A DNA stretch of 46,048 nucleotides. It comes from an uncultured Clostridia bacterium (GTDB taxonomy: Bacteria; Bacillota; Clostridia; Christensenellales; CAG-314). Position 1 is the first letter of the stretch. Every line of letters starts with the position of its first letter. Both the position numbers and the translations under genes were made by a program. Shown in pieces: positions 8,237-17,575 of the stretch. The notes under the pieces are model-generated. The model did no database searches, had not been told where the DNA came from, and saw only the letters and a list, made by a program, of their open reading frames with translations. The stretch covers positions 1-46,048 of the forward strand of contig CANRHP010000006.1 of NCBI GenBank assembly GCA_947630455.1. Reading direction: 5' to 3'.

Positions 8237-8545
8237 ATGGCAACACAAAGAATCAGAATCAAACTAAAGTCTTACGACCACAACCTTGTAGACCTCGCAT
8301 GTTCAAAGATTGTCGAGGCGGCACAAAAAATGGGTAGTAAGGTTTCCGGTCCTATTCCTCTTCCCACAGAGAAGGAGATTGTGACCGTGCTGCGCGCTAC
8401 GCACAAGTATAAGGATGCGCGTGAGCAATTCGAACTAAGAACATACAAGCGCTTGATAGACATCTACAGTCCCAATGCAAAAACGGTCGACTCTCTCACG
8501 AAGCTGGATTTGCCCGCGGGTATCGACGTCAAAATCAAGCTCTGA
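8237..8545 (+). CDS. rpsJ: 30S ribosomal protein S10
   Basis: S10 of the 30S head (102 aa, the usual size), which also acts as NusE in transcription antitermination. The family start [19 protein letters not shown] is clear and fixes the ATG at 8237, preceded by SD AAGGAG (8223-8228). The open frame extends farther upstream to 8099, but that part has no S10 similarity and is leader RNA. The motif [17 protein letters not shown] is also conserved. It is the first gene of the ribosomal block and should share the promoter at 7947-7976. Confidence 0.97.
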   Translation: MATQRIRIKLKSYDHNLVDLACSKIVEAAQKMGSKVSGPIPLPTEKEIVTVLRATHKYKDAREQFELRTYKRLIDIYSPNAKTVDSLTKLDLPAGIDVKIKL

Positions 8546-8571
8546 TAATAAAAGGAGGATGAACTTTATCT

Positions 8572-9198
8572 ATGAATAAAGCAATCATTGGTAAAAAGTT
8601 GGGAATGACGCAGGTATTCCTCAACGACGGAACGATGGTTCCGGTAACGGTAATTCAAGCCGGTCCCTGCACCGTTACGCAAGTAAAAACAAAGGAACGC
8701 GACGGTTACGAAGCTATCCAACTGGGCTTTGAGGAAGTTTCCGAAAAGAAGCTCAACAAGCCCCAACTCGGACACCTGAAAGCAAGCAATACGCTGGTCA
8801 AGCATCTTCACGAGTTCTGTCTTGAAGACTCATCGCTTGCCGTCGGTGCAAAGGTGACGTGTGACGCATTTGTCGAGGGCGACTTCGTAGACGTCACGGG
8901 AATCACCAAGGGTCACGGTTTCAGCGGTGTTATAAAGCGTTGGAATCAGCACAGGCTCAAGGAAACTCACGGCGTGGGTCCCGTCCACAGAGAAGTTGGT
9001 TCCATGGGTCCCATCAGCAGCCCTTCGCGTGTTATGCCGGGTAAAAACCTCCCCGGACACTACGGTGTAGAGCAAGTGACGGTTTTGAATCTCTCGGTAG
9101 TAAAAGTCGACAAGGAGAGAGGGGTGCTGCTCGTTAAGGGCGCAGTTCCCGGGGCAAAGAACGGAATTGTTTACGTTCGCAACGCCGTAAAGAAATAA
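8572..9198 (+). CDS. rplC: 50S ribosomal protein L3
   Basis: L3 (208 aa), an early 23S rRNA binder that reaches the peptidyl transferase centre. The start MNKAIIGKKLGMTQVF and the signature SGVIKRWNQHRLKETHG (with GPVHREVGSMGPISSPSRV after it) are typical of the family. SD AGGAGG lies about 12 bases upstream. The glutamine in the RWNQHR loop, methylated in some bacteria, is present. Second gene of the S10 block, 26 bases after rpsJ. Confidence 0.97.
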   Translation: MNKAIIGKKLGMTQVFLNDGTMVPVTVIQAGPCTVTQVKTKERDGYEAIQLGFEEVSEKKLNKPQLGHLKASNTLVKHLHEFCLEDSSLAVGAKVTCDAFVEGDFVDVTGITKGHGFSGVIKRWNQHRLKETHGVGPVHREVGSMGPISSPSRVMPGKNLPGHYGVEQVTVLNLSVVKVDKERGVLLVKGAVPGAKNGIVYVRNAVKK

Positions 9199-9218
9199 GG
9201 TGACAAGGAGTAAGAAAA

Positions 9219-9842
9219 ATGCAAGTTAAAGTATTCAATACAAAGGCTGCAGAAGTGGGAACGCTGGAACTCAGCGATGCTGTGTTTGGCTGCGACTACA
9301 ACGAGCCCCTCATTCACCAGTCGGTAGTGACCTATCTGGCAAATCAGCGCCAAGGTACCAAATCGGCGCTTACTCGCACAGAGGTTCGCGGCGGCGGCAT
9401 AAAGCCATGGAGACAAAAGGGTACCGGACGTGCAAGACAAGGCAGTATCCGTGCTCCGCAATGGACTAAGGGCGGCGTCGTTTTTGCACCCAAGCCGCGC
9501 GACTTCAGCAAAAAGATCAACAAAAAGATGAAGGCTCAGGCTTTTCGCAGTGCAATCAGCTACAAGGTTGCGAACAACGAACTTGTGGTTGTGGATGAAA
9601 TCAAGCTGGACGCACCCAAAACCAAGCTTGTGGCGGAAATTCTCAAAAGTTTCAGCTTCGAAAAGAAGACCCTTCTGCTCGTATCCGGCGACAGTGCGGA
9701 TATCGTAAGAGCGGGTGCAAACATTCAGACCCTCACTATTACAGACGCAAACCTCGCCAATGTGTATGAGCTGGTCGCAAACGTCAACATTATCGCTACA
9801 AAGGACGCAATCAAGCAGATTGAGGAGGCATATTCGCTATGA
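9219..9842 (+). CDS. rplD: 50S ribosomal protein L4
   Basis: L4 (207 aa), whose extended loop lines the narrow part of the nascent-chain tunnel. The loop is readable as KSALTRTEVRGGGIKPWRQK followed by GTGRARQGSIRAPQWTKGG, with full length and no deletion of the kind linked to macrolide resistance. Its stop overlaps the rplW start as ATGA, which implies translational coupling. In E. coli L4 represses its own operon; the long leader here would allow that, but nothing in the sequence proves it. Confidence 0.97.
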   Translation: MQVKVFNTKAAEVGTLELSDAVFGCDYNEPLIHQSVVTYLANQRQGTKSALTRTEVRGGGIKPWRQKGTGRARQGSIRAPQWTKGGVVFAPKPRDFSKKINKKMKAQAFRSAISYKVANNELVVVDEIKLDAPKTKLVAEILKSFSFEKKTLLLVSGDSADIVRAGANIQTLTITDANLANVYELVANVNIIATKDAIKQIEEAYSL

Positions 9843-10129
9843 ATTCATACGACATTCTCATTCGACCCGTATTGACGGAAAAAAGCTACGCCAACATACC
9901 GCAGAAAATCTACACTTTCGAAGTCCACAAGGGCGCCAACAAGGTGCAGATCAAAAATGCGGTGGAAGAAATTTTCGGCGTAAAAGTGCAACAAGTTACT
10001 ACATCTACCGTAAAAGGTAAGCTAAGAAGACAGGGCAGAACCCAAGGTTACACGCCTACGTGGAAAAAGGCAACGATCCGCCTCACCGCCGACAGTAAAG
10101 CCATTGAGTTCTTCAACAGTCTGTCCTGA
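9839..10129 (+). CDS. rplW: 50S ribosomal protein L23
   Basis: L23 (96 aa), located at the tunnel exit, where trigger factor and the signal recognition particle dock. Family motifs are SYDILIRPVLTEKSYANI at the start, YTFEVHKGANKVQIKNAVEE in the middle, and the basic loop GKLRRQGRTQGYTPTWKKA. The start overlaps the rplD stop by four bases (ATGA), and the SD (GAGG) lies inside rplD. Length is normal. Confidence 0.97.
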   Translation: MNSYDILIRPVLTEKSYANIPQKIYTFEVHKGANKVQIKNAVEEIFGVKVQQVTTSTVKGKLRRQGRTQGYTPTWKKATIRLTADSKAIEFFNSLS

Positions 10130-10147
10130 TGACGGAGGATAAAGATT

Positions 10148-10972
10148 ATGGCTATTAAAAAATATAAACCCACATCTCCCGCACGCCGTTTCATGTCTGT
10201 TTCGACGTATGAGGAAATCACAAAAACCACTCCGGAAAAGAGCCTTCTTGCGGTAAGCAAAAAGACCGGCGGCAGAAATGCCACGGGTAAAATTACCGTT
10301 CGTCACATTGGCGGCGGCAACCGTATCAAGTACCGTATAATCGACTTCAAGCGCGACAAGAGCGTTCCCGCAAAGGTTGCGGCAATCGAATACGATCCCA
10401 ACCGTACAGCAAACATCGCACTGCTGCATTACGCAGACGGCGAAAAGAGATACATTCTCGCTCCCGTCGGGCTCAATGTCGGTGACACGGTGGAAGCCAG
10501 CGCCACGGCGGATATCAAGGTGGGCAACAATCTTCCTCTCGAGAATATTCCCGTCGGTACGATTGTGCACAACATCGAGATGAATCCCGGCAAGGGCGGA
10601 CAAATCGCCCGCGCGGCAGGAATATTCGCACAGTTGATGGCAAAGGAAGGCAAATACGCAACGCTGCGTATGCCAAGCGGCGAAATGAGACTGATTTTGC
10701 TCAAGTGCCACGCGACAATTGGTCAAGTTGGAAACCTCGATCACGAGATCGTGAGCATCGGCAAGGCCGGCAAAAAACGTCATATGGGAGTTAAACCCAC
10801 GGTTCGCGGCAGTGTAATGAACCCTTGCGACCACCCTCACGGCGGCGGCGAAGGCAAATCGCCTGTCGGACGTCCCGGTCCTGTAACACCTTGGGGCAAG
10901 CCTGCACTTGGTTACAAGACGAGAAAGAAGAAAAAAGCTTCCAACAAATTTATTGTAAAACGTATCAACTAA
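10148..10972 (+). CDS. rplB: 50S ribosomal protein L2
   Basis: L2 (274 aa), needed for subunit joining and peptidyl transferase activity. The N-terminal oligonucleotide-binding part contains [17 protein letters not shown] and [10 protein letters not shown]. The C-terminal RNA-binding tail contains [15 protein letters not shown], with the conserved histidine near the active centre, and ends in a basic [12 protein letters not shown] stretch. SD GGAGG lies upstream and the gene begins 18 bases after rplW. Confidence 0.97.
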   Translation: MAIKKYKPTSPARRFMSVSTYEEITKTTPEKSLLAVSKKTGGRNATGKITVRHIGGGNRIKYRIIDFKRDKSVPAKVAAIEYDPNRTANIALLHYADGEKRYILAPVGLNVGDTVEASATADIKVGNNLPLENIPVGTIVHNIEMNPGKGGQIARAAGIFAQLMAKEGKYATLRMPSGEMRLILLKCHATIGQVGNLDHEIVSIGKAGKKRHMGVKPTVRGSVMNPCDHPHGGGEGKSPVGRPGPVTPWGKPALGYKTRKKKKASNKFIVKRIN

Positions 10973-10986
10973 TCGGAGGATAGACA

Positions 10987-11265
10987 ATGAGTAGATCGAT
11001 TAAAAAAGGACCTTACGTTCAACCCGCGCTTCTTAAGAGAGTGCAAGAAATGAACGCCAAAGGCGAAAAGAAAGTTTTGAAAACATGGTCGAGAAGTTCT
11101 ACGATCTTCCCCGATTTTGTAGGACACACCATAGCTGTTCACGATGGCAAAAAGCATGTTCCCGTGTATATCACGGAGGATATGGTAGGTTTGAAGTTGG
11201 GCGAATTTGCCCCCACGAGAACCTTCAGAGGACACGCGGGCAGCAAAACCGCAGGCGCCAAATAG
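10987..11265 (+). CDS. rpsS: 30S ribosomal protein S19
   Basis: S19 (92 aa) of the 30S head, which pairs with S13 near the A-site finger. The start [19 protein letters not shown] and the core [20 protein letters not shown], then [22 protein letters not shown] residues (here [18 protein letters not shown]), are diagnostic. SD GGAGGA lies seven bases before the start. It follows rplB by 14 bases. Confidence 0.97.
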   Translation: MSRSIKKGPYVQPALLKRVQEMNAKGEKKVLKTWSRSSTIFPDFVGHTIAVHDGKKHVPVYITEDMVGLKLGEFAPTRTFRGHAGSKTAGAK

Positions 11266-11278
11266 GAGGATATGAAAA

Positions 11279-11665
11279 ATGGCTACAAGAAGTAAAGCAA
11301 AGGCTTTGGTACGTGCCGAAAACAAAGATAAACGCCCCAAGGCAATAGCGAAGTACATCCGCATTTCTCCTTCAAAGGTTATGATCGTGCTGGATCTCAT
11401 CCGCGGTCGTAACTACAAGGACGCCGTTGCAATTTTAAAGACAACTCCAAAGGTAGCATGCGAGCCGGTTTTGAAGTGCCTCAACTCGGCGGCAGCCAAT
11501 GCCGAGGTCAATCTCGGCATGAATAAAGACGCTCTTTACGTGGCGGAATGTTTTGCAGATCAGGGGCCGACGCTCAAGAGAATGCAGCCCGTTTCCCGCG
11601 GCAGAGGATATCGTATCCTGAAGAGAACCAGTCACATCACCGTGATTTTGGACGAGAGAGCGTAA
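11279..11665 (+). CDS. rplV: 50S ribosomal protein L22
   Basis: L22 (128 aa), whose beta hairpin lines the exit tunnel. Family motifs are KAIAKYIRISPSKVMIVLDL, LNSAAANAEVNLGMNKDALY and the tip region RMQPVSRGRGYRILKRTSHI. About 15 extra N-terminal residues precede the family core, slightly more than the common 110-117 aa form. SD GGAGG precedes the ATG, and the gene follows rpsS closely. Confidence 0.96.
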   Translation: MATRSKAKALVRAENKDKRPKAIAKYIRISPSKVMIVLDLIRGRNYKDAVAILKTTPKVACEPVLKCLNSAAANAEVNLGMNKDALYVAECFADQGPTLKRMQPVSRGRGYRILKRTSHITVILDERA

Positions 11666-11678
11666 GGAGGACTAATTT

Positions 11679-12359
11679 ATGGGACAAAAAGTTAATCCGC
11701 ACGGATTTAGAGTAGGTGTAATTCAGGATTGGAATGCAAAGTGGATTGCAGACAAAAAGGAATTTGCCAAGTATATCAAAGAGGACGATGTCATTCGTAC
11801 CACACTTAAAAACAAGTACTATCAATCCGGCATAAGCAAAATTGTTGTAGAAAGAAGCGATGGTAAGGTCGTCGTCGATATCCACACCGGACGTCCCGGC
11901 GTGCTTATCGGAAAGGCAGGCGCCGGCGCAGATGAGATCAAGGCGCTGCTGCAGAAGATTGTCGGTGACAAAGCCGTTGCCGTCAACATCATAGAAATCA
12001 AGCGTCCCGATATGGATGCTCAGCTTGTTGCGGAAGCCATCGCTGCTCAGCTTGAAAAGCGTATTTCTTTCCGCAGGGCGATGCGTCAATGCATGGGCAG
12101 AGCAACCCGCAGCGGAGCAAAGGGAATCAAAACCATGGTTTCCGGACGTTTGGACGGCGCGGAAATCGCCCGTTGCGAACAATATCATGAAGGCTCCATC
12201 CCCCTGCACACACTGAGAGCGGACATCGACTACGGTTATGCCATTGCTCACACAACCTTCGGCGTCATAGGCGTAAAGGTTTGGGTGTACAAGGGAGAAG
12301 TTCTTCCCAAAAAGAAAAAGACCGTAAAAAAGGAGGTAGCTGAAAATGTTAATGCCTAA
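11679..12359 (+). CDS. rpsC: 30S ribosomal protein S3
   Basis: S3 (226 aa), at the mRNA entry pore with helicase-like activity. The start [18 protein letters not shown] is diagnostic. A type II KH domain includes [19 protein letters not shown] (residues about 65-85), and the C-terminal domain includes [20 protein letters not shown]. The last 14 bases overlap rplP, whose SD lies inside the S3 tail (GTAAAAAAGGAGG region), so rplP translation is coupled to this gene. Confidence 0.97.
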   Translation: MGQKVNPHGFRVGVIQDWNAKWIADKKEFAKYIKEDDVIRTTLKNKYYQSGISKIVVERSDGKVVVDIHTGRPGVLIGKAGAGADEIKALLQKIVGDKAVAVNIIEIKRPDMDAQLVAEAIAAQLEKRISFRRAMRQCMGRATRSGAKGIKTMVSGRLDGAEIARCEQYHEGSIPLHTLRADIDYGYAIAHTTFGVIGVKVWVYKGEVLPKKKKTVKKEVAENVNA

Positions 12360-12780
12360 AAGAGTAAAAAGACGCCGTCAATTCCGCGGAAGAATGAAGG
12401 GCGAAGCTCACAAGGGCAACAAGGTTGCTTACGGTGAGTACGGTCTCCAAGCGTTGGAATGCGGCTGGATTACCTCCAATCAGATAGAGGCGGCTCGTGT
12501 CGCTATGACGCGTTTTGTAAAACGTGGCGGTAAGGTTTGGGTGGACATATTCCCTCACAAGCCCGTCACCAAGAAACCCGCAGAAACACGTATGGGTTCC
12601 GGTAAAGGTTCTCCCGAGTATTGGGTGGCAGTTGTAAAGCCGGGCAGAGTTATGTTCGAGATGGCAGGTGTTCCCGAGGAAACCGCACGCGAAGCTCTGC
12701 GTCTGGCAAGTCACAAACTTCCCGTCAAGTGCAAGTTTGTGAAAAAGGAAGACGAGGTGAATGCAGATGAAAGCAAGTAA
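12346..12780 (+). CDS. rplP: 50S ribosomal protein L16
   Basis: L16 (144 aa) contacts A- and P-site tRNA elbows. The start [19 protein letters not shown] matches the family, so the first ATG (12346) inside the end of rpsC is preferred. Other motifs are [15 protein letters not shown] (here [11 protein letters not shown]), [19 protein letters not shown] and [26 protein letters not shown] (12330-12335) lies within rpsC. The last 14 bases overlap rpmC, making a three-gene coupled run. Confidence 0.96.
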   Translation: MLMPKRVKRRRQFRGRMKGEAHKGNKVAYGEYGLQALECGWITSNQIEAARVAMTRFVKRGGKVWVDIFPHKPVTKKPAETRMGSGKGSPEYWVAVVKPGRVMFEMAGVPEETAREALRLASHKLPVKCKFVKKEDEVNADESK

Positions 12781-12967
12781 TGTTCGCGAACTCAGCAACG
12801 AAGAATTGGTGGCAAAGCTCGCCGATCTCAAAAAAGAGTTGTTCAACCTGCGTTTGTCTCACGCAACAGGACAACTCAACAACCCGCTTCAACTCAACAG
12901 TGTCAAAAAGGACATTGCAAGAGTCAAAACGGTGCTCCGCGAGAGAGAGCATGCCGGCAGGGCTTAA
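12767..12967 (+). CDS. rpmC: 50S ribosomal protein L29
   Basis: L29 (66 aa), beside L23 at the tunnel exit. The motif [20 protein letters not shown] followed by [11 protein letters not shown] is typical. Two starts are possible: ATG 12761 has its SD (GAGG) only three bases away, whereas ATG 12767 ([10 protein letters not shown]) has it nine bases away and matches the family N-terminus, so 12767 is chosen. It overlaps the rplP end. Confidence 0.93.
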   Translation: MKASNVRELSNEELVAKLADLKKELFNLRLSHATGQLNNPLQLNSVKKDIARVKTVLREREHAGRA

Positions 12968-12980
12968 GTGAGGTACAACT

Positions 12981-13235
12981 ATGGAAAGAAATAGCAGAAA
13001 AGAAAGAGTCGGCATCGTTGTTTCCGACAAAATGGACAAAACGATTGTCGTTGCAGTGGTTAATAAATATAAGCACCCTCTTTACAAAAAGACGGTGTCC
13101 AAAACCAAAAAATACAAGGCGCATGACGAGCTTAACGAATGCGGAGTGGGCGATACCGTCCGTATTGTTGAGACAAGAAAACTGTCCAAAGACAAGAATT
13201 GGCGCCTGTTGGAAATAGTAGAAAAGGCTAAGTAG
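12981..13235 (+). CDS. rpsQ: 30S ribosomal protein S17
   Basis: S17 (84 aa), an early 16S rRNA binder with an OB fold. The motifs [20 protein letters not shown], then [19 protein letters not shown] and [20 protein letters not shown] are the full family signature. The SD (GAGG) is weaker than that of its neighbours. It lies 13 bases after rpmC. Confidence 0.97.
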   Translation: MERNSRKERVGIVVSDKMDKTIVVAVVNKYKHPLYKKTVSKTKKYKAHDELNECGVGDTVRIVETRKLSKDKNWRLLEIVEKAK

Positions 13236-13247
13236 GAGGACGGCGCA

Positions 13248-13616
13248 ATGATTCAGGTACAAACAAGACTTAAAGCAGCCGACAACAGCGGCGCGAAAGA
13301 GCTTATGTGCATCAAGGTGCTTGGAGGCTCCTCTCGTAAGTTCGGCAATATCGGCGACGTCATCGTTGCCAGCGTCAAGAGCGCAAACCCCGGCGGAGTT
13401 GTCAAAAAGGGCGACGTCGTCAAGGCTGTGATCGTAAGAAGCGCCTTCGGTATCAACCGTAAGGACGGCACGCATATTCGTTTTGACGACAATGCCGCAG
13501 TAATCATAGATCAACAAAAGCAACCCAGAGGCACCCGTATTTTTGGGCCGGTAGCAAGAGAGCTTCGTGAAAAAGACTATATGAAGATCGTGTCTCTCGC
13601 ACCGGAAGTGCTGTAA
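13248..13616 (+). CDS. rplN: 50S ribosomal protein L14
   Basis: L14 (122 aa), which forms intersubunit bridges and is the binding site of RsfS. The start [20 protein letters not shown] and the closing motif [20 protein letters not shown] are diagnostic; the middle contains [12 protein letters not shown] and [11 protein letters not shown]. Length is canonical. SD GGAGG lies nine bases before the ATG. First gene of the spc part of the block. Confidence 0.97.
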   Translation: MIQVQTRLKAADNSGAKELMCIKVLGGSSRKFGNIGDVIVASVKSANPGGVVKKGDVVKAVIVRSAFGINRKDGTHIRFDDNAAVIIDQQKQPRGTRIFGPVARELREKDYMKIVSLAPEVL

Positions 13617-13631
13617 TCAGGAGGTAAAACC

Positions 13632-14042
13632 ATGGCAAGTATGAACATCAGGTCCGGTGACACCGTTGAAGTCATTGTTGGCGGCGTTGCCAACCGCGGC
13701 AAGCGCGGAAAGGTAATCGTTGTCAACCCCGAAACACACAGGGTAGTTGTAGAAGGACTCAATCTGGTCACTAAGCACAGGAAACCACGTTCAGCGCAAG
13801 AGCAGGGCGGCAAGTTTGAACAACCCCGTCCCATCGACGTAAGCAATGTAGCGCTCGTTTGCCCCAAGTGCGGACAAGCCACCCGCGTCAATCATGTGCT
13901 CGGCGACAACGGAAAATATCTTAGAAGTTGTCACAAGTGCGGCGCTGTTATCGACACTCGTGCGGAGAAAAAGCAAACGAGAACGGCAAAATCCAAGGCA
14001 GCTCCCCAAAAGTCCAAAAAGACTAAGTCCGATGAAGAATAA
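13632..14042 (+). CDS. rplX: 50S ribosomal protein L24, with zinc-type Cys pairs and a basic tail
   Basis: L24 (136 aa), an assembly initiator of the 50S subunit. The KOW core is residues about 5-35 ([20 protein letters not shown]). A second part has two Cys pairs (C77/C80 and C100/C103), as in zinc-bearing L24 proteins. A Lys/Ser/Ala-rich tail of about 25 residues extends beyond the usual end, making the protein some 30 residues longer than the common 100-105 aa form. SD GGAGG is present. Confidence 0.95.
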   Translation: MASMNIRSGDTVEVIVGGVANRGKRGKVIVVNPETHRVVVEGLNLVTKHRKPRSAQEQGGKFEQPRPIDVSNVALVCPKCGQATRVNHVLGDNGKYLRSCHKCGAVIDTRAEKKQTRTAKSKAAPQKSKKTKSDEE

Positions 14043-14053
14043 GGAGGAACAAA

Positions 14054-14635
14054 ATGGCTACAAAGAAAAACGAAGCTGCGGCAGCTAAGGCTCCCGTAGA
14101 GTGCAGACTGAGAGATCTGTACAAACAAACAGTCGTTCCTCAACTTATCAAGGAATTCGGCTACACCAATATAAATCAGGTTCCGCGTTTGGAAAAGATC
14201 GTGCTTAATGCAGGTCTTGGCGATGTCAAGGACAACAGCAAATCCTTCCAGCTCGCCGTTGAGGAACTCAAAATAATATCCGGTCAAAAGCCCCTTGTAA
14301 CCAACAGCAAGCTGTCGGTTGCAAACTTCAAGGTCAGAAAGGGCATGGCAGTAGGAGCAAAAGTAACTCTGAGAGGCGAACGTATGTATTCGTTCTTCGA
14401 CAAGCTGGTCAGCATTGCGCTGCCGAGAGTCAGAGACTTCCGCGGCGTCAACACCAACCTCGACGGACGCGGCAATTACACGCTGGGCATTCGCGAACAG
14501 CTCATTTTCCCCGAAATTGTTTACGATCAGGTGGAAAAAACCCGTGGCTTCGACGTAACATTTGTTACAACCGCAAAAACGGATGCCGAAGGCAAAGCGC
14601 TGCTCAAATATTTGGGTATGCCCTTCAGAGCTTAG
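14054..14635 (+). CDS. rplE: 50S ribosomal protein L5
   Basis: L5 (193 aa) binds 5S rRNA in the central protuberance. Motifs are [40 protein letters not shown] and the closing [20 protein letters not shown]. An N-terminal extension of about 15 residues (Lys/Ala/Glu-rich) precedes the family start at [21 protein letters not shown] is followed by the chosen ATG at good spacing, which supports the extension. Confidence 0.96.
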   Translation: MATKKNEAAAAKAPVECRLRDLYKQTVVPQLIKEFGYTNINQVPRLEKIVLNAGLGDVKDNSKSFQLAVEELKIISGQKPLVTNSKLSVANFKVRKGMAVGAKVTLRGERMYSFFDKLVSIALPRVRDFRGVNTNLDGRGNYTLGIREQLIFPEIVYDQVEKTRGFDVTFVTTAKTDAEGKALLKYLGMPFRA

Positions 14636-14646
14636 TGAGGTAAATT

Positions 14647-14832
14647 ATGGCAAAGAAATCAATGATAAACAAACAACAAAGAACACCCAAGTATTCCACG
14701 CGCGGATATACCCGTTGTTCTATCTGCGGTCGTCCCCACGCGGTTTTGCGTAAGTACGGAATTTGCAGAATTTGTTTCAGAGAAAAGGCGTATAAGGGAG
14801 AAATCCCCGGCGTAAAAAAAGCAAGCTGGTAA
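14647..14832 (+). CDS. rpsZ: 30S ribosomal protein S14, zinc-binding type Z
   Basis: Short S14 (61 aa) of the 30S head. Four cysteines (C24, C27, C40, C43) form the zinc ribbon, with [20 protein letters not shown] and [20 protein letters not shown] as the family signature. This is the C+ form typical of Bacillota, which requires zinc; no C- paralogue is seen in the window. It follows rplE by 11 bases. Confidence 0.96.
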   Translation: MAKKSMINKQQRTPKYSTRGYTRCSICGRPHAVLRKYGICRICFREKAYKGEIPGVKKASW

Positions 14833-14845
14833 GGAGGAAAATAGA

Positions 14846-15244
14846 ATGGTTGTTACAGATCCTATTGCTGATATGCTCACACGTATCAGAAACGCTATCA
14901 CAGCTAAACACGCCGACGTAGAAATTCCCTCTTCCAAAACCAAAAAGGCTATCGTGGACATCCTGCTCGAGGAAGGTTACATTGAAAGCTATGAGGTAGT
15001 GGAGCATGAGCTGCAAAACACTATTAAAGTGACGCTCAAGTACGGCTACAAAGGCGAAAGAGTTATCACAGGTCTCAAACGTATCAGTAAACCCGGTTTA
15101 AGAGTTTATGCCAAGAGCAGCGAGCTGCCCAAGGTGTTGAACGGATTGGGAATCGCAATCGTGTCCACAAGCAAGGGCATTATGACTGACAAGAATGCGC
15201 GCAGCCAAAATCTCGGCGGCGAAGTGCTTGCGTACGTATGGTAA
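14846..15244 (+). CDS. rpsH: 30S ribosomal protein S8
   Basis: S8 (132 aa) organises the central domain of 16S rRNA and in E. coli represses the spc operon. The start [20 protein letters not shown] and the C-terminal [20 protein letters not shown] are diagnostic. SD AAGGAGG is present. No S8-type mRNA target was looked for in detail around rplE. Confidence 0.97.
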   Translation: MVVTDPIADMLTRIRNAITAKHADVEIPSSKTKKAIVDILLEEGYIESYEVVEHELQNTIKVTLKYGYKGERVITGLKRISKPGLRVYAKSSELPKVLNGLGIAIVSTSKGIMTDKNARSQNLGGEVLAYVW

Positions 15245-15255
15245 GGAGGTAGGAC

Positions 15256-15798
15256 ATGTCAAGAATCGGAAATAAACCTATCACTTTGCCTGCAGGCGTA
15301 ACTCTTACAATTGATGACGGATTAGTAACCGTCAAGGGTGCAAAGGGTACGCTCAGCCGTCACGTGGATAAGTGCATCGGCGTCAAGGTCGAAGGCGCAA
15401 CAGTTACACTCAATATTGTCGATGCTTCGGAAGACGATGTTCAAGCCAAGCACGGCTTGTATAGAGCGCTTCTTGCCAATATGGTAAAGGGCGTGAGCGA
15501 GGGCTTTAGCCGCAACCTGATCATCAACGGTGTGGGCTACAAGGCAACGGTCAATGGTGACAAGCTTGTGTTGAATATCGGTTACTCTCACCCCATCGAA
15601 GTGGTTGCTCCCCAAGGCATATCCTTCTCCTGCCCCTCTCAGACGGAAGTCGTCGTGAGCGGCATTGACAAGGAGCTTGTAGGTCAAACCGCGGCAAACA
15701 TCAAGGCAAAACGTCCTGTCGAGCCTTATCACGCTTACGGCGTCCGTTACAAAGAGGAAGCTGTCGTGCTCAAGGAAGGCAAGAAAGCCGGTAAGTAA
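15256..15798 (+). CDS. rplF: 50S ribosomal protein L6
   Basis: L6 (180 aa) sits near the sarcin-ricin loop and factor-binding site. The start MSRIGNKPITLPAGVTLTID and the second-domain motif IKAKRPVEPYHAYGVRYKEE are characteristic, with two internally similar domains split near residue 80. SD AAGGAGG lies eight bases upstream. Length is canonical. Confidence 0.97.
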   Translation: MSRIGNKPITLPAGVTLTIDDGLVTVKGAKGTLSRHVDKCIGVKVEGATVTLNIVDASEDDVQAKHGLYRALLANMVKGVSEGFSRNLIINGVGYKATVNGDKLVLNIGYSHPIEVVAPQGISFSCPSQTEVVVSGIDKELVGQTAANIKAKRPVEPYHAYGVRYKEEAVVLKEGKKAGK

Positions 15799-15810
15799 GG
15801 AGTGTAGACT

Positions 15811-16164
15811 ATGATAAAGAAAATAAACAAAAATGCGGACAGACAAGTTCGCCATGCAAGAGTAAGAAAAAAGGTATTCGGCACGTCGGTTAAACCCCGT
15901 CTGTGTGTTTATCGTTCCACAAACTACATCTATGCTCAGGTAATCGACGACATCAACGGCAAAACGCTTTGTGCAAGCAGCAGTCTTGCATTGAAGTCTG
16001 ACGGCAACAAAACGGCGCAAGCCAAGGCGGTAGGTGCGGACATCGCCGCAAAAGCCGCTAAGTTAGGCGTAAGCGAAGTTGTTTTTGATCGCGGCGGCTA
16101 CATCTACACGGGTAGAGTTGCTGCGTTGGCAGACGGCGCAAGAGAAGCCGGACTCAAATTCTAA
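15811..16164 (+). CDS. rplR: 50S ribosomal protein L18
   Basis: L18 (117 aa) binds 5S rRNA with L5. Motifs are [34 protein letters not shown] and the closing [20 protein letters not shown]. The SD (AAGGAG) precedes the ATG. Typical length, 12 bases after rplF. Confidence 0.97.
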   Translation: MIKKINKNADRQVRHARVRKKVFGTSVKPRLCVYRSTNYIYAQVIDDINGKTLCASSSLALKSDGNKTAQAKAVGADIAAKAAKLGVSEVVFDRGGYIYTGRVAALADGAREAGLKF

Positions 16165-16178
16165 TCGGAGGAAAAACA

Positions 16179-16805
16179 ATGGAAAACGTACAAGAAGTCG
16201 AAGTTGTTGCAGCAGAGCAACAACAGGATCAAGCTCCGAAAACAGAGCAACCAAGACGTAACTTCCGCGACAATCGCTCCGACAACAGAAAGGGCGGCAG
16301 ACGCAACAATCGTGACAGAGAAGTCAAGGAAGACGACGGTCTTATCAAAAAGACGGTAGCGATCAACCGTGTCACCAAGGTCGTTAAGGGCGGCCGTACA
16401 ATGCGTTTCAGTGCGTTGTGCGTTGTCGGCGACGGCAAGGGAATGGTCGGCGTAGGTATGGCGAAAGCCGCCGAAGTTCCCCAAGCAATAGAAAAGGCCA
16501 ACCTTCGCGCAAAGAAGGCAATGGTAAACGTTGCGTTGATGGATACAACAATTCCTCACGAAACGATAGGCAAGTTTGGTAAGGGATACGTGCTGCTTAT
16601 GCCTGCTCAACCCGGTACCGGTGTTATTGCGGGCGGTCCGGTGCGTAATGTATTGGAAGCGGTAGGTATCAAGGACATTCGTACCAAATCCTACGGCTCC
16701 AACAATCCCGTCAACTGTGTCAAAGCAACCTTCAACGGACTCAGAAGTCTCAGAAGTAAAGAGCATATCGCTCAGCTACGCGGCAAAAACGTTGAAGAAA
16801 TTTAG
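16179..16805 (+). CDS. rpsE: 30S ribosomal protein S5, with Arg/Asn/Gln-rich N-terminal extension
   Basis: S5 (208 aa), involved in decoding accuracy. The family core begins near residue 50 ([20 protein letters not shown]) and includes [19 protein letters not shown] and the C-terminal [19 protein letters not shown]. The first 50 or so residues are a low-complexity tail, first Glu/Gln-rich and then Arg/Asn/Asp-rich ([20 protein letters not shown]). Ordinary S5 has a shorter start of roughly 15-20 residues. SD GGAGG supports the ATG chosen. Confidence 0.96.
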   Translation: MENVQEVEVVAAEQQQDQAPKTEQPRRNFRDNRSDNRKGGRRNNRDREVKEDDGLIKKTVAINRVTKVVKGGRTMRFSALCVVGDGKGMVGVGMAKAAEVPQAIEKANLRAKKAMVNVALMDTTIPHETIGKFGKGYVLLMPAQPGTGVIAGGPVRNVLEAVGIKDIRTKSYGSNNPVNCVKATFNGLRSLRSKEHIAQLRGKNVEEI

Positions 16806-16816
16806 GGAGGTGCACA

Positions 16817-17122
16817 ATGGCTACTAAAAAGGTGAAAAAAGCAGAAGCAAAACAGCCTCTCTACATTAACGGCAGATACGTGGTGGAGCATGAATTGCCC
16901 GCAAAGCCCGTCAAGGGGGACAAGCCCTACGAAGAGGCAAAGGGACAGCTCAAAGTTACTCTCGTAAAAAGCACGGCAGGCTGTCTCAAAGAACAACAGG
17001 CTACGGTAGCGGCTCTCGGTCTCACTAAGATCCGCACCAGCAACGTTTTGCCCGACAATGCGGCAACTCGCGGTATGATCTTCAAGGTGAAGCACCTTGT
17101 TGCCGTGGAAGAACTAAAGTAG
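16817..17122 (+). CDS. rpmD: 50S ribosomal protein L30, with N-terminal extension
   Basis: L30 (101 aa). The family core of about 60 residues begins at GQLKVTLVKSTAGCLKEQQA (residue about 42) and includes ALGLTKIRTSNVLPDNAATR. The preceding 40 residues, including YINGRYVVEHELPAKPVKGD, are not part of ordinary bacterial L30. SD GGGAGG at normal spacing before ATG 16817 supports translation of the extension. It lies between rpsE and rplO, the expected position. Confidence 0.93.
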   Translation: MATKKVKKAEAKQPLYINGRYVVEHELPAKPVKGDKPYEEAKGQLKVTLVKSTAGCLKEQQATVAALGLTKIRTSNVLPDNAATRGMIFKVKHLVAVEELK

Positions 17123-17131
17123 GAGGCTATC

Positions 17132-17575
17132 ATGAGAATACATTCAATTCAACCCGCCGTCGGAGCAACCACCTCCGAAAAGAGACTGGGTAGAGGTATC
17201 GGAAGCGGCCTCGGCAAAACAAGCGGAAAAGGTCACAAGGGTCAATGGGCTCGCAGTGGCGGCGGTGTTCGTCCCGGCTTCGAAGGCGGTCAGACTCCCC
17301 TTGCAAGACGTATTCCCAAGCGTGGTTTCAACAACAAATTCAGAGTTGAGTACGACATTGTAAACATTGACGCGCTCAATGTGTTTGAAAATGACACTGT
17401 TGTAACATACGATCTGCTCGCAGAGCGGCGTATCGTTGGCGGCAAACACAATGCACTCAAGGTTCTCGGCAACGGAACCCTTACCAAAAAGCTTACTGTC
17501 AAGGCAGACAAGTTTTCCGCATCGGCAAAACAAGCAATCGAAGCGGCAGGCGGTGTAGCAGAGGTAGCTGAATAA
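17132..17575 (+). CDS. rplO: 50S ribosomal protein L15
   Basis: L15 (147 aa), a late assembly protein. The Gly/Arg-rich first half ([20 protein letters not shown], then [19 protein letters not shown]) is the family signature, and the globular half includes [28 protein letters not shown] is present. Its stop overlaps the secY start by one base (TAATG), coupling synthesis of the two proteins. Confidence 0.97.
   Translation: MRIHSIQPAVGATTSEKRLGRGIGSGLGKTSGKGHKGQWARSGGGVRPGFEGGQTPLARRIPKRGFNNKFRVEYDIVNIDALNVFENDTVVTYDLLAERRIVGGKHNALKVLGNGTLTKKLTVKADKFSASAKQAIEAAGGVAEVAE

Noticed and set aside
10022..10987. A 321-codon minus-strand frame opposite rplB (and similar ones opposite rpsK-rpsD at 21595-22566 and mfd at 33014-33949)
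   Set aside because: Antisense shadows of strongly biased conserved genes; the encoded sequences look random.
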